Counted from the first letter of the stretch, positions 28,063 to 36,256 are shown. The stretch: DNA of 64,000 nucleotides from CAYUYM01 sp964449305 (GCA_964449305.1 CAYUYM010000001.1:47530-111529); one strand, 5' to 3'. A program made the numbers and translations. The notes: generated from the sequence alone by a model not told the origin.

Positions 28063-28096
28063 AAAAAAACCCCGTTGCTTCAACGGGGTTTTTTTT
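28063..28096. terminator. Strong bidirectional intrinsic terminator
   Basis: ACCCCGTTG / CAACGGGGT stem with a CTT loop, flanked by seven A on the left and eight T on the right. It ends the lipoprotein transcript. Confidence 0.9.
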
Positions 28097-28110
28097 CGTC
28101 GTGCCATTGC

Positions 28111-28141
28111 TTTGTGATCGCCCGCACATTTCGTACCTTGA
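28111..28141 (+). promoter_or_regulatory. Promoter of the sigma-54 response regulator gene
   Basis: TTTG, 19 bases, TACCTTGA: one of the closest matches in the window to the Bacteroidetes consensus TTTG-N19-TAnnTTTG. The start codon is about 73 bases downstream. Confidence 0.75.
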
Positions 28142-28213
28142 CACGTCACAATGTGGCTTCCGTTCTCGCCAACAGTTTGCGTGTCCACCACACCCATCAA
28201 CAGCATCGCACCC

Positions 28214-29608
28214 ATGGAAAAGTTCGATCTTTTTCAGCACCCGATTTTCATCGTCGATGATGAGCGGCAGAATCTCGCCCTGCTTCGCATGTGGATCGAG
28301 AAGATCTGGCGGTTCCCGGTCAGGGAGTTCATCTCCCCGGGCGAGTGCATCAAGAACCTGCCCACCGAACCGAGCCTTGTCATCCTCGACATCATGATGC
28401 CGGAGATGGATGGCATCACCCTGCTCAAGCTCATCAAGAGCGACTATCCGCACATCCCCGTGGTGCTGCTGTCCGCACAGGGGAACGTGCAGATGGCGGT
28501 CGATTCCATCCACATGGGTGCCTTCGACTACCTCACCAAACCGGTGGACAGGGACAGGCTCGAGGTCGTGCTCCGCAACGCGATCAAGGAGTTCCAGCTC
28601 GCCTGTGAGCTGCGGGACATGAAGAAGCGTCTGGCACAGAACACGGCCTTCACCCAGATCATCTCCATCGATGCCAGGATGAAGAAGGTGTTCGACCTCA
28701 TCAAGAAATCGGCCAATTCCATGATCTCGGTTCTGATCCAGGGGGAGAGTGGCACGGGGAAGGAGCTTGTGGCGCAGGCGCTGCATTCCATGAGCATCCG
28801 TGCATCGAAACCCATGATCGTGGTCAACTGCGCCGCCATCCCATCGGAGCTTCTGGAGTCGGAACTGTTCGGCCATGAAAAGGGATCCTTCACCGGGGCC
28901 GACAGCATGAAGGTCGGCAAGTTCGAGGCGGCCAGTGGCGGGACGCTCTTCCTCGACGAGATCGGTGAGATGGAGTTCCAGTTGCAGGCGAAGCTTCTGC
29001 GGGCCATCCAGCAGAAGGAGATCACCCGCGTCGGCAGCGTGCATCCCATCCAGGTGGACGTGCGGATCATCTCCGCCACCAACAGGGATCTCATGCAGCT
29101 TGTCCGGGAGGGGCGCTTCCGCGAGGATCTGTATTACCGCCTCGCCACGTTTCCGATTCTGATCCCGCCTCTGCGCGAGCGTCCGGATGACATTGTTCTC
29201 CTGGCCGAGCATTTCCTGGAGCGCTCCATCGACCGGCAGCAGAAGGATGTCCGGGGTCTGTCCAAGGAGGCCATGATAGCCCTGTCACGGTATCAGTGGC
29301 CGGGCAATGTGCGTGAACTCCAGAGCGTCATCGAGCGCGCCATCATCCTGGCCGACGAGCCCGTGATCACGCTGGAGCAACTGCCCCTGGAAATCGCTGA
29401 AACAGATTCCTCCTCGGGTGAGCAATATTCGGCCGGCGTCTTCAACATCCTTTCCCCCAACGATCTCGTGCCCTTCGAATCGTTCAAGAAGAGCATCATC
29501 AAGAAGGCCTACCAGGTGTGCGAGGGCAACATCAGCGAGGTGGCGCAGCGCCTGAACATCAGCCGGACCACGGTCTATCGCATGCTTGAGGGCGACACCA
29601 ACCTCTGA
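28214..29608 (+). CDS. NtrC-family sigma-54-dependent response regulator
   Basis: A 464-residue transcription activator with three parts. The receiver domain (1-125) has FIVDDE and the phosphorylatable D59 in VILDIMMPEMDG. The AAA+ domain (about 150-380) has Walker A GESGTGKE at 177-184 and the sigma-54 contact loop GSFTGA at 224-229, which differs from the usual GAFTGA by one residue. A C-terminal Fis-type helix-turn-helix is near 440-460 (ISEVAQRLNISRTTVYRML). It should open promoters of the -24/-12 type when phosphorylated. No histidine kinase lies next to it, so its partner is elsewhere. I start at MEKFDLFQ because the receiver begins right after; a longer frame starts at a doubtful upstream ATG. 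Confidence 0.93.
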   Translation: MEKFDLFQHPIFIVDDERQNLALLRMWIEKIWRFPVREFISPGECIKNLPTEPSLVILDIMMPEMDGITLLKLIKSDYPHIPVVLLSAQGNVQMAVDSIHMGAFDYLTKPVDRDRLEVVLRNAIKEFQLACELRDMKKRLAQNTAFTQIISIDARMKKVFDLIKKSANSMISVLIQGESGTGKELVAQALHSMSIRASKPMIVVNCAAIPSELLESELFGHEKGSFTGADSMKVGKFEAASGGTLFLDEIGEMEFQLQAKLLRAIQQKEITRVGSVHPIQVDVRIISATNRDLMQLVREGRFREDLYYRLATFPILIPPLRERPDDIVLLAEHFLERSIDRQQKDVRGLSKEAMIALSRYQWPGNVRELQSVIERAIILADEPVITLEQLPLEIAETDSSSGEQYSAGVFNILSPNDLVPFESFKKSIIKKAYQVCEGNISEVAQRLNISRTTVYRMLEGDTNL

Positions 29609-29616
29609 TCCCCCCA

Positions 29617-29654
29617 TAAAAAAGGACCACCGCAAGGGGGGTTACTTGCGGTGG
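29617..29654 (-). terminator. Leftward intrinsic terminator
   Basis: Ten-base perfect stem CCACCGCAAG / CTTGCGGTGG (29627-29654). On the minus strand it is followed by TCCTTTTTTATG. It would end either the dapD transcript, 270 bases past its stop, or an independent RNA starting near 29855. Confidence 0.8.
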
Positions 29655-29855
29655 CGTGAGGTTGATCCTCGGTATGGTGTGTGTTTTTGGTATAACTGTG
29701 TCGCTGGGGAAGCGTCACAGAATGGGTTCGCGAGGAGATTACCCGGAGGAACCGGGCTTGCGATTTTGACAGAGACCCCCTGTGTCAACGCAGGTAGGGT
29801 ATTGTGTTGGGAGAGCTTTCTTCTGGGTGATATGTCTGTTATTCAACAGGTTCAT
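29617..29855 (-). ncRNA. Candidate structured RNA of about 240 bases, unidentified
   Basis: The stretch lies between a promoter match and an intrinsic terminator on the same strand, with no protein frame. On the minus strand it can form several local hairpins: CTGTT/AACAG near the 5' end, TTGACA/TGTCAA in the middle, CCCGG/CCGGG, and CTGTG-A-CGCT / AGCG-A-CACAG. I looked for tmRNA, SRP RNA and RNase P hallmarks and found none. The size would suit a 6S-type RNA, but a single long closing stem is not obvious. It may instead be a long 3' untranslated region of dapD. Confidence 0.4.
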
Positions 29856-29860
29856 GGCGT

Positions 29861-29892
29861 ACAAGATAGTGCATCGGGGAGGGAAAATCAAC
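29861..29892 (-). promoter_or_regulatory. Leftward promoter downstream of dapD
   Basis: On the minus strand: GTTG, 20 bases, TATCTTGT. The boxes and spacing match the window's promoter pattern. It lies just past the dapD stop codon and points into the gap that has no protein gene. Confidence 0.5.
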
Positions 29893-29923
29893 TGGATTTT
29901 TCCACGCCTTGCACCCTTTGGCG

Positions 29924-30763
29924 TCAGGCGTAATCGCGCAGGGAACCTTCCAGCGCAGACTTCGCACTGGTTTGTGCATCGCGGTACTTGACGATGACCG
30001 GAGTGTAGATCGCGATGTCGTGCTGCTTCGCGAAGGCGCCCCGTGCCGGTCGGCTTCCCTGCACCACCACCGCACCTGCAGGGATGACGAGCGGCTCCTC
30101 CTCGGTGGCCGTGTGCACCGTGGCCTTCACCAGATCATACACGGGAGTGGACCGTGTGAGCACCACACCGGTGCCGATCACAGCGCCCTCTGAAACCCGC
30201 GTACCCTCGTAGATTCCACAATTGCCTCCGACCAGCACATCATCCTCGATGATCACCGGCAGCGCCCCCACCGGCTCCAGCACACCGCCGATCTGCACCC
30301 CGGCACTCAGATGGACATTGCGGCCGATCTGTGCGCAGGAACCCACAAGGGCATGGCTGTCGACAAGCGATCCGGAACCCACCCAGGCGCCGATGTTGAC
30401 ATAGGACGGTGGCATCACGATCACGCCAGGAGCCAGGTGGGCGCCATCGCGGACCGTGGTGCCACCCGGAACGATCCGGCATCCGGAATCCAGGTCGAAA
30501 CGCTGCACTGGCAACGTGTCGCGGTCCGTGAAGCTGAACGTGTCGCCGGCGGGGAGGGAGGCCAGCACACCGATGCGGAATGCCCAGAGGATGATCTCCT
30601 TCACCCGGTGGTTGACCACCCATGTACCGGATTCCCTGGATGCGGCACGCAGTGTTCCGTCACGGAGCCGCTCCCAGATGGTGGCAAGCATCGCGCGGTG
30701 CTCGTCGGTCACCGCGCCGGGCGGGACGGAGAGGAGGTGGTCGATGATGGTTTCGGGGGTCAT
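29924..30763 (-). CDS. dapD: 2,3,4,5-tetrahydropyridine-2,6-dicarboxylate N-succinyltransferase DapD
   Basis: Adds succinyl to tetrahydrodipicolinate in the lysine/diaminopimelate pathway. The 279-residue protein has an N-terminal helical domain (VVNHRVKEIILWAFR near 48) and a left-handed beta-helix of hexapeptide repeats (MPPSYVNIGAWVGSGSLVDS, LSAGVQIGGVLEPV, GGNCGIYEGTRVSEGAVIG). The trimeric family's ALPVIIEDD segment is present. The start is set by AGGAG seven bases before the ATG; the frame is open much further upstream but without protein-like sequence. It is divergent from the thioredoxin-like gene. No other dap gene is nearby. Confidence 0.94.
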   Translation of the reverse strand: MTPETIIDHLLSVPPGAVTDEHRAMLATIWERLRDGTLRAASRESGTWVVNHRVKEIILWAFRIGVLASLPAGDTFSFTDRDTLPVQRFDLDSGCRIVPGGTTVRDGAHLAPGVIVMPPSYVNIGAWVGSGSLVDSHALVGSCAQIGRNVHLSAGVQIGGVLEPVGALPVIIEDDVLVGGNCGIYEGTRVSEGAVIGTGVVLTRSTPVYDLVKATVHTATEEEPLVIPAGAVVVQGSRPARGAFAKQHDIAIYTPVIVKYRDAQTSAKSALEGSLRDYA

Positions 30764-30803
30764 GGGGTGCTCCTTTCTGCTCTTTCGAGGGGCCCATCCG
30801 GGC

Positions 30804-30834
30804 TTTTTCTTGCTGATGTGATTTTGTAACTTGA
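30804..30834 (+). promoter_or_regulatory. Putative promoter of the five-gene run
   Basis: TTTT, 19 bases, TAACTTGA, about 40 bases before the thioredoxin-like gene. The glmS promoter has the same TTTT variant at -33. Confidence 0.45.
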
Positions 30835-30874
30835 CTCGCTTGAAACAGGCACTGGCCATTCGCAGGATAAAAGT

Positions 30875-31651
30875 ATGAAATTCCCGATTTTCTTCCTTCT
30901 TGCCCTCCTTGCCCTCCCTCTCACCGCCCAGGAATCCGTGACCTGGGACGAGGCTCCCCAGTTCTCCGTCGATCTCGACAACAGACCGGACCCGGGAATC
31001 CGCCTCTTCCAGCCGTCGAACCACAAGCCGTTTCTGCTTCTCACCTCAAGCGCCTTCAAGGCCGTCCTGGTGATCGATCTCCAATCCCGCGTTGTGCATG
31101 AGATCGCCGTGAAGGAGGTGAAGGCTGATGGCGAGTACGCGGTTGCCACGAAAGGGATTCCGCAGGGGCGCATGGTGGCGAAATACGGAGTGGATGGGGC
31201 GCGTGCCTCGTTTGGGTACCTGGGGAAGGTGTATGTGGTGAAGGCGAAGGAGCCGATCGTCGGTGAAGCGACGGAGGCGATGATCTATCAGCACAGTCCA
31301 CTGTACGCCATCCTGCGCGACAAATACAAGCCGAAGAAGGCGGCGGTGGATTTCATGAAATCCTACGGAACGAAGACGGAGGTGGTGGTGATCTTTGCCA
31401 CCTGGTGTCCGACGTGCAAGCGTCTCCTGCCGCATTTTCTCCGCCTCATGAAGGACGCGAACAATCCCGTCTTTTCCATGAAGTTCTTCGGTCTTGCCAT
31501 GGGCGGCGCAGAACCGAAGTGGATCGTGGACACCTACGGGCATGATTACCCCGCGTTCATCTTCTACCAGAACGGGAAGGAGAAGGCCCGGATCTTTGGC
31601 GATCCACCGGGCCTCATCGAGCAGACCGTCGTCAACCTCCTGAAGCGGTGA
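30875..31651 (+). CDS. Exported thioredoxin-family protein
   Basis: A 258-residue protein with a signal peptide (FPIFFLLALLALPLTAQ) and a C-terminal thioredoxin fold. The redox motif is CPTC at 178-181 in VVVIFATWCPTCKRLLPHF, and the cis-proline is in GHDYPAFIFYQNG. The N-terminal 130 residues form an extra domain I do not recognise (LLTSSAFKAVLVIDLQSRVV). It probably acts in the periplasm on disulfides. It is the first gene of a tightly spaced run, and the next gene encodes a MauE-like membrane protein, a usual partner for periplasmic thioredoxins. Confidence 0.85.
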   Translation: MKFPIFFLLALLALPLTAQESVTWDEAPQFSVDLDNRPDPGIRLFQPSNHKPFLLLTSSAFKAVLVIDLQSRVVHEIAVKEVKADGEYAVATKGIPQGRMVAKYGVDGARASFGYLGKVYVVKAKEPIVGEATEAMIYQHSPLYAILRDKYKPKKAAVDFMKSYGTKTEVVVIFATWCPTCKRLLPHFLRLMKDANNPVFSMKFFGLAMGGAEPKWIVDTYGHDYPAFIFYQNGKEKARIFGDPPGLIEQTVVNLLKR

Positions 31652-31655
31652 TGCG

Positions 31656-32579
31656 ATGACCTCCGGGCTCAAGGCGCCGTATGTGCTGGCGCGCATCTTT
31701 CAGATCGCCGTGGCGCTGATCCTGATCTTCGCCGCTGTTCTCAAGGCTTTCGACCCTGAGGCCTTCGCCCTGCAGATCGCCGAGTATGGCATCTTTCCGG
31801 ACCTGGCAGGCATCGGGGCGTGGGGATTCCTCCTTGCCGAGTTCACCCTCGGAGCGTTTCTCATTCTGAACCTGTACTCCCGCCTCACCAACCTCGCCAC
31901 CATCGCCCTGCTTGCCCTGTTCATCGGGGTCACGTTCTATGCGATGCAAAACGGTGTCATGGAAAACTGCGGATGCTTCGGCAACCTCGTCCACAGGCCG
32001 CCCACCCAGGTGATGCTCGAGGATGCGGTGATGTTGCTTGCTGTGTCGTATTCCACCTTTGTCCTGTGGAACAGCGATCCGATCGCCATCAAGCCGCGGG
32101 TGATCATTGCGAGCATCTTCGTGGTGCTTGCCATGGCGACGGCCGTCTTCAGTCGTCATCTGCCGGTTGACAACTATGTCACCGAGCTTCGCCCCGGGGT
32201 CAGGCCCCAGCCATGGTTGTCGCAGAACCTCCGTGTGGATCTGGCCGAGGGGAACTTCATGGTGTTTCTTGTGTCGATGCTGGCCGACAATTTTCCCGAT
32301 CAGGCGCGGCGGATCTCTCTCATCAGCCAGAACCTGCCCGACCAGGTGCTTCCCGTGGTTCTGATCGTGGATCCGGCGGACGAGCTTGTCAAGCTCACGT
32401 TCCAGTACGGCATCGCCTGCCCGGCCGGCTGGGTCGACAGCAAGGCGGCGCGGCGGCTCTATCGGACGCTGCCTCGAAGCTTCCTGATCCGTGACGGGCG
32501 CATCACCCGCGTGTGGAACGGCATCGCCGCCATGTCCGACATCACCCCCATGCTTGCCGCGCCAGCCACAGACCAGTGA
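31656..32579 (+). CDS. MauE/DoxX-like membrane protein with a C-terminal extension
   Basis: 307 residues. The first 165 hold four or more hydrophobic helices of the MauE/DoxX type, with the family's paired cysteines as ENCGCFG (C105, C107). An extra-membrane domain of about 135 residues follows, with thioredoxin-like secondary structure (ISLISQNLPDQVLPVVLIVD) but no CxxC. MauE-type proteins pass reducing power across the membrane to periplasmic thioredoxins, which fits the gene four bases upstream. The fused C-terminal domain is unusual for the family. No clear ribosome site; translation is probably coupled. Confidence 0.75.
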   Translation: MTSGLKAPYVLARIFQIAVALILIFAAVLKAFDPEAFALQIAEYGIFPDLAGIGAWGFLLAEFTLGAFLILNLYSRLTNLATIALLALFIGVTFYAMQNGVMENCGCFGNLVHRPPTQVMLEDAVMLLAVSYSTFVLWNSDPIAIKPRVIIASIFVVLAMATAVFSRHLPVDNYVTELRPGVRPQPWLSQNLRVDLAEGNFMVFLVSMLADNFPDQARRISLISQNLPDQVLPVVLIVDPADELVKLTFQYGIACPAGWVDSKAARRLYRTLPRSFLIRDGRITRVWNGIAAMSDITPMLAAPATDQ

Positions 32580-32590
32580 GGAGACCCCAG

Positions 32591-33142
32591 ATGCGACGAA
32601 TCCGGATCTACACACGCAAGGGTGACACGGGTGGCACCGTTCTGATGGGGGGAAGAAAGGTGGGGAAGGACAGCCTCCGCGTGGAGGGGTATGGGACGGT
32701 TGACGAGCTGAACTCGTTTGTCGGTCTCGCCCAGGCAGCAGTCAGCAATGAAACGCTGATGGAGGTGCTCACCCACACACAGAACGAGCTCTTTGTGCTG
32801 GGAGCCGATCTTGCGACGCCGATGGACGTGACATCAGATTCCGTCATCCGCATCACCGACCAGGCCATCGAGCGCATGGAGAAGGTCATCGACCTTCTCG
32901 AGGATGAGCTGCCGCCCATCCGGTTCTTCATCCTTCCCGGAGGTGAAGAAGGCGCGGCCCGCCTGCACGTCTGCCGTTCCATCTGCCGCAGGGCCGAACG
33001 GCTTGTCGTCCGCCTTGCGGCCATGGAGGAGATCAACCCGGTCGCCATCGCCTATCTGAACCGCCTGTCGGATCTCCTCTTTGTGATGGCGCGGTACGCC
33101 AATCACGTCACCGGCACCCCCGAAACCCGCTGGACACCGTAA
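32591..33142 (+). CDS. Cob(I)alamin adenosyltransferase, PduO type
   Basis: Transfers adenosyl from ATP to cob(I)alamin to form coenzyme B12. The 183-residue protein has the PduO-type ATP-binding N-terminus YTRKGDTGGTVLMGGRKVGK, then VEGYGTVDELNSFVGLA. The helical bundle carries FILPGGEEGAARLHVCRSICRRAERLV and ends YLNRLSDLLFVMARYANH. GGAG eight bases before the ATG supports the start. It lies 11 bases after the MauE-like gene and eight before a deoxynucleoside kinase. Confidence 0.93.
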   Translation: MRRIRIYTRKGDTGGTVLMGGRKVGKDSLRVEGYGTVDELNSFVGLAQAAVSNETLMEVLTHTQNELFVLGADLATPMDVTSDSVIRITDQAIERMEKVIDLLEDELPPIRFFILPGGEEGAARLHVCRSICRRAERLVVRLAAMEEINPVAIAYLNRLSDLLFVMARYANHVTGTPETRWTP

Positions 33143-33150
33143 ACCAACCA

Positions 33151-33774
33151 ATGCCGCCCATGTTCATTGCCATCGCCGGAAACATCGGATCTGGAAAGTC
33201 ATCCCTCACGCGCCTGTTGGAGCACCGCTTCGGCTGGAAGCCGTACTATGAATCTGTCGACAACAATCCCTACCTGCCGGATTTCTATGCCGACATGAAG
33301 CGCTGGTCCTTCCACCTTCAGGTGTATTTCCTCTCACAACGGTTCATCGTCCATCGACATCTGATCGAGGAGCCGGGCACGGTGGTGCAGGACCGCTCCA
33401 TCTACGAGGATGCGGAGATCTTTGCCGCCAACCTCCACGCCATCGGGCGGATGGACGACCGTGATTACGAGAACTACCTCGCCCTCTACGGTGCCATGAC
33501 CTCGTATCTCCACCCCCCGCATCTGTTGATCTACCTCCGGGCGGATGTCGACACGCTTCTCAAACAGATCAGGCTGCGAGGAAGGGATTTCGAGCAGAGC
33601 ATCGAACGCAGCTATCTCGACCAGCTCAACACGCTGTACGATGGATGGATCGCGAAATACCGGCTCGGTCCCCTGCTCGTCGTGGACACCAATGAAATGG
33701 ACTTTGTCCACGATGTGGGGGCACAGGATGAGTTGATCGCGCGGATCCACGACAGGCTCATTGCCATTGGCTGA
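33151..33774 (+). CDS. Deoxynucleoside kinase
   Basis: Phosphorylates a deoxynucleoside for dNTP salvage. In its 207 residues the P-loop is AGNIGSGKSSLTRLL (Walker A at 10-17), the acidic residue pocket is in YYESVDNNPYLPDFY, and the QDRSIYEDAEIF segment is the ERS/DRS-type motif. The lid helix has IRLRGRDFEQSIERSYL. This is the normal dNK/dGK-type gene of Bacteroidetes; which nucleoside it prefers cannot be read. The end overlaps an alternative start of the TonB receptor gene. Confidence 0.9.
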   Translation: MPPMFIAIAGNIGSGKSSLTRLLEHRFGWKPYYESVDNNPYLPDFYADMKRWSFHLQVYFLSQRFIVHRHLIEEPGTVVQDRSIYEDAEIFAANLHAIGRMDDRDYENYLALYGAMTSYLHPPHLLIYLRADVDTLLKQIRLRGRDFEQSIERSYLDQLNTLYDGWIAKYRLGPLLVVDTNEMDFVHDVGAQDELIARIHDRLIAIG

Positions 33775-33775
33775 C

Positions 33776-36019
33776 ATGCGACCGGTCCAGGGTTGTCGGC
33801 GCCGCACCGCCGGGCACCATCACTCCATGTGGTGGGTGCTGCTGTGCGCGCTGCTGGCTGTCGGTCTCACCCCGGTGCAGGCACAGACCGGCACGGTGAC
33901 GGGCACGGTCCGCGACCCACAGGGGACAGCGCTGGCCGGTGCCAGCATCGTGGTGAAGGGCACGGTGCTCGGAGCAGCGACATCTCCTGATGGTGGATTC
34001 CAGGTGCGGAACATCCCTGTTGGAACGCGGGAGCTTGTCGTGAGCATGGTGGGGTATCGGCGCATGATCGCCCCGGTGGAGATTGTCGCCGGGACGGTGG
34101 CACGCGTGGACATCGTCCTTGTGGAGGCGGCGATCCAGTCAGGTGAGGTTGTGATCACGGCCGGGCGCCGGCCGCAGAGCCTGGAGGAGGTGCCGGTGAG
34201 CATGGCGATCGTCGACGGCCGCGACATCGAGCGGCGCAACCAGGTGAGTCTCGACGATGCGCTTCGGTACATACCCGGTGTGAACATGACGGAATCACAG
34301 GTCAACATCCGCGGGTCCAGCGGGTACAGCCGGGCGTTCGGGACGCGTGTGCTGATCCTGGTGGACGGCATTCCCCAGTTGTCGGGGGATGCGGGAGAGA
34401 TCAAGTACGACGCGATACCGATGTTCACGATCGACCGCATCGAGGTGGTGAAAGGCGCTGGCTCGGCGCTGTACGGATCGAGCGCGCTGGGTGGGGTGAT
34501 CAATGTGATCACACGGGAACCGGAGCGGAGGATGACGCGGGCACGTGTGTCCGCAGGGTTCTACGAGCAACCCTGGTACCCGGAGTGGCGCTGGTGGGGG
34601 AGCGGGGTGCAGGCCTTTGGAGGCGTGGATGTGCAGCACGCCGATCGTCTCGGGGCGTTCTCCTACATGCTCACGGGCGGCTTCCATCGCAACGCCGGGT
34701 ACCGGCAGAACGATGATTACACGCGGTGGAACCTCAATGGCAAGGCACGCCACCGCATTGACGGGCAATCCGATCTCGGTGTGTTCGCCACGTATGCCTC
34801 GGACAACCGCGGCAACTGGATCTACTGGCGCGGTCTCGATTCCGCACTCATCCCGCCGTCCTCAGCCGACCTCACCGAGCACATCGTCTCCACGAAATTC
34901 CAGACAGGAGCGCATTACCGCAGGACGGTCAGTCCATCATTCTCCTGGTCGGCACGGGGGCATCTCTACAGGACGGCCTACGACACACACAGCGACAGTT
35001 CCACCTACGAGTTCCGTCCGAATGACAGGACGCAGTCCTCGGCAAATGCCTGGGGGTTGGAGGTGCAGGGATCATGGGCGCCGCATGCCACCGACATGCT
35101 CGTTTTTGGTGTCGATGGGACATACAGCACGGTGGACGCCAGGACGTACGGACGGAAAGCAGGGTATTCCGGGGCAGTCTATGTGCAGAACGAATGGACG
35201 GTGCAGCCGGGGCTGACGCTGTCCACCGGAGCGCGCTTTGATCTGACACGGGTTGATTCCCTGGAATCAGCCAGCCAGTTCAACCCACGCGCCGGTATCG
35301 CCTGGTCGATGTTCGAGGGCACGACGCTGCGGGCCTCGGTGGGCAGGGGTTTCCGGTCGCCATCCATCGCCGAACGTTTCGTGCAGGCATCGGGTGGCAC
35401 GATCCGCACCAAGCCCAACCCGGCACTGCGATCTGAGAGCAGTGTGTCCTACGAGGCAGGTGTGAAGCAGATGCTGCCGTTCGGGACGATGCTTGATGTG
35501 GCGGGGTTCTGGAGCGACTACGAGAACCTTGTGGAGCCGACCATCGATCCTGCAGACGGGATGGTGCGTTTCGAGAACATCACGCGTGCCCGCATCCGTG
35601 GTGTGGAGATCGGCGTGATGGGGTCGCTGTTCCATGGGCTGTTCGAATACTCGGCCGGGTACACCTGGATGGAGCCGAAGGATCCACGGACCGATTCGAC
35701 GCTCAAGTACCGTCCCCGACATCTGCTGTTCGCCACCGCCGGGGTGCAGCACGCCGGTGTGTCGTTGACAGCGGATTACCGGTACGTCAGCCGCATCGAC
35801 GCCATTGACGATGCCGCCGGGCTGCTGATCCGCAACGCCGACATCCGTGTTGCCACGCAGGTGGTGGACCTGCGGCTTTCCTGGGATCTGGCATCCATCG
35901 CCATCCCGCTTGTGGCAACGTTTTCGGTCGACAACCTGCTCCAATACCATTATTCCGAAATCATCGGCAACATCGCCCCGATCCGCCATTACACGCTGAC
36001 CCTGCAGTGGCAGAACTGA
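33776..36019 (+). CDS. TonB-dependent outer-membrane receptor
   Basis: 747 residues. A signal peptide (WWVLLCALLAVGLTPVQAQ) precedes a carboxypeptidase-regulatory-like domain (VTGTVRDPQGTALAGASIVV). The plug starts near GEVVITAGRRPQSLEEVPVS and contains LRYIPGVNM, VNIRGSSGY, VLILVDGIPQ and ALYGSSALGGVINVIT. The barrel fills the rest and ends HYTLTLQWQN with a terminal aromatic-rich strand. It imports a substrate using TonB energy. The substrate is not evident; the cobalamin adenosyltransferase two genes upstream makes a corrinoid possible but not proven. ATG at 33827 (MWWVLL) is an alternative start. A terminator follows. Confidence 0.9.
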   Translation: MRPVQGCRRRTAGHHHSMWWVLLCALLAVGLTPVQAQTGTVTGTVRDPQGTALAGASIVVKGTVLGAATSPDGGFQVRNIPVGTRELVVSMVGYRRMIAPVEIVAGTVARVDIVLVEAAIQSGEVVITAGRRPQSLEEVPVSMAIVDGRDIERRNQVSLDDALRYIPGVNMTESQVNIRGSSGYSRAFGTRVLILVDGIPQLSGDAGEIKYDAIPMFTIDRIEVVKGAGSALYGSSALGGVINVITREPERRMTRARVSAGFYEQPWYPEWRWWGSGVQAFGGVDVQHADRLGAFSYMLTGGFHRNAGYRQNDDYTRWNLNGKARHRIDGQSDLGVFATYASDNRGNWIYWRGLDSALIPPSSADLTEHIVSTKFQTGAHYRRTVSPSFSWSARGHLYRTAYDTHSDSSTYEFRPNDRTQSSANAWGLEVQGSWAPHATDMLVFGVDGTYSTVDARTYGRKAGYSGAVYVQNEWTVQPGLTLSTGARFDLTRVDSLESASQFNPRAGIAWSMFEGTTLRASVGRGFRSPSIAERFVQASGGTIRTKPNPALRSESSVSYEAGVKQMLPFGTMLDVAGFWSDYENLVEPTIDPADGMVRFENITRARIRGVEIGVMGSLFHGLFEYSAGYTWMEPKDPRTDSTLKYRPRHLLFATAGVQHAGVSLTADYRYVSRIDAIDDAAGLLIRNADIRVATQVVDLRLSWDLASIAIPLVATFSVDNLLQYHYSEIIGNIAPIRHYTLTLQWQN

Positions 36020-36037
36020 CTTGGAAGGCTGAATGCA

Positions 36038-36070
36038 GAAAAGGCCCCGTCTCTGACGAAGCCTTTTCTT
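36038..36070. terminator. Terminator between the TonB receptor gene and the tRNAs
   Basis: GAAAAGGC / GCCTTTTC stem with a 15-base loop, then TTTT. The A-rich left arm makes it usable from both sides: for the receptor operon going right and the tRNAs going left. Confidence 0.6.
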
Positions 36071-36071
36071 T

Positions 36072-36158
36072 TGGTGCGGAAGGCGGGACTTGAACCCGCA
36101 TGCCCTTGCGAGCGCCACCCCCTCAAGATGGTGTGTCTGCCAATTTCACCACTTCCGC
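36072..36158 (-). tRNA. tRNA-Leu (anticodon GAG)
   Basis: Read on the minus strand it folds as a class II tRNA. The acceptor is GCGGAAG with CTTCCGC, the D-arm has AAATTGGCAGAC, the anticodon stem CCATC/GGTGG encloses TTGAGGG (anticodon GAG), a variable arm is present, and the T-arm has GGTTCAAGTCC. The CCA end is encoded. Confidence 0.95.
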
Positions 36159-36167
36159 ATTTTCCTG

Positions 36168-36239
36168 TGAGGCTGGATGGGCTTGAACCATCGACCCTCT
36201 GCTTAAAAGGCAGATGCTCTACCACTGAGCTACAGCCCC
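36168..36239 (-). tRNA. tRNA-Lys (anticodon TTT)
   Basis: Minus-strand cloverleaf of 72 bases: acceptor GGGGCTG pairing with CAGCCTC, D-arm AGCTCAGTGGTAGAGC, anticodon stem TCTGC/GCAGA around CTTTTAA (anticodon TTT), and T-arm GGTTCAAGCCC. The CCA end is not encoded. It lies upstream of tRNA-Leu in the same transcript, nine bases away. Confidence 0.95.
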
Positions 36240-36256
36240 TCATCTGCCGTGGTCAA

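Larger units (their letters stand above)
29609..29923. other. Gap with no protein gene, holding a candidate non-coding RNA
   Basis: 315 bases between the sigma-54 regulator and dapD. No protein-like frame is present. It contains a leftward promoter match, several possible hairpins and a leftward intrinsic terminator, described separately. Confidence 0.6.

Noticed and set aside
29586..29991. Short plus-strand frames in the gap before dapD
   Set aside because: They run through the terminator hairpin and into dapD antisense; the composition is not protein-like.
30791..30808. Short GGCCC/GGGC hairpin followed by five T upstream of the thioredoxin-like gene, as an attenuator
   Set aside because: It lies before the predicted promoter, so it cannot be in that gene's leader, and the stem is only four to five pairs.
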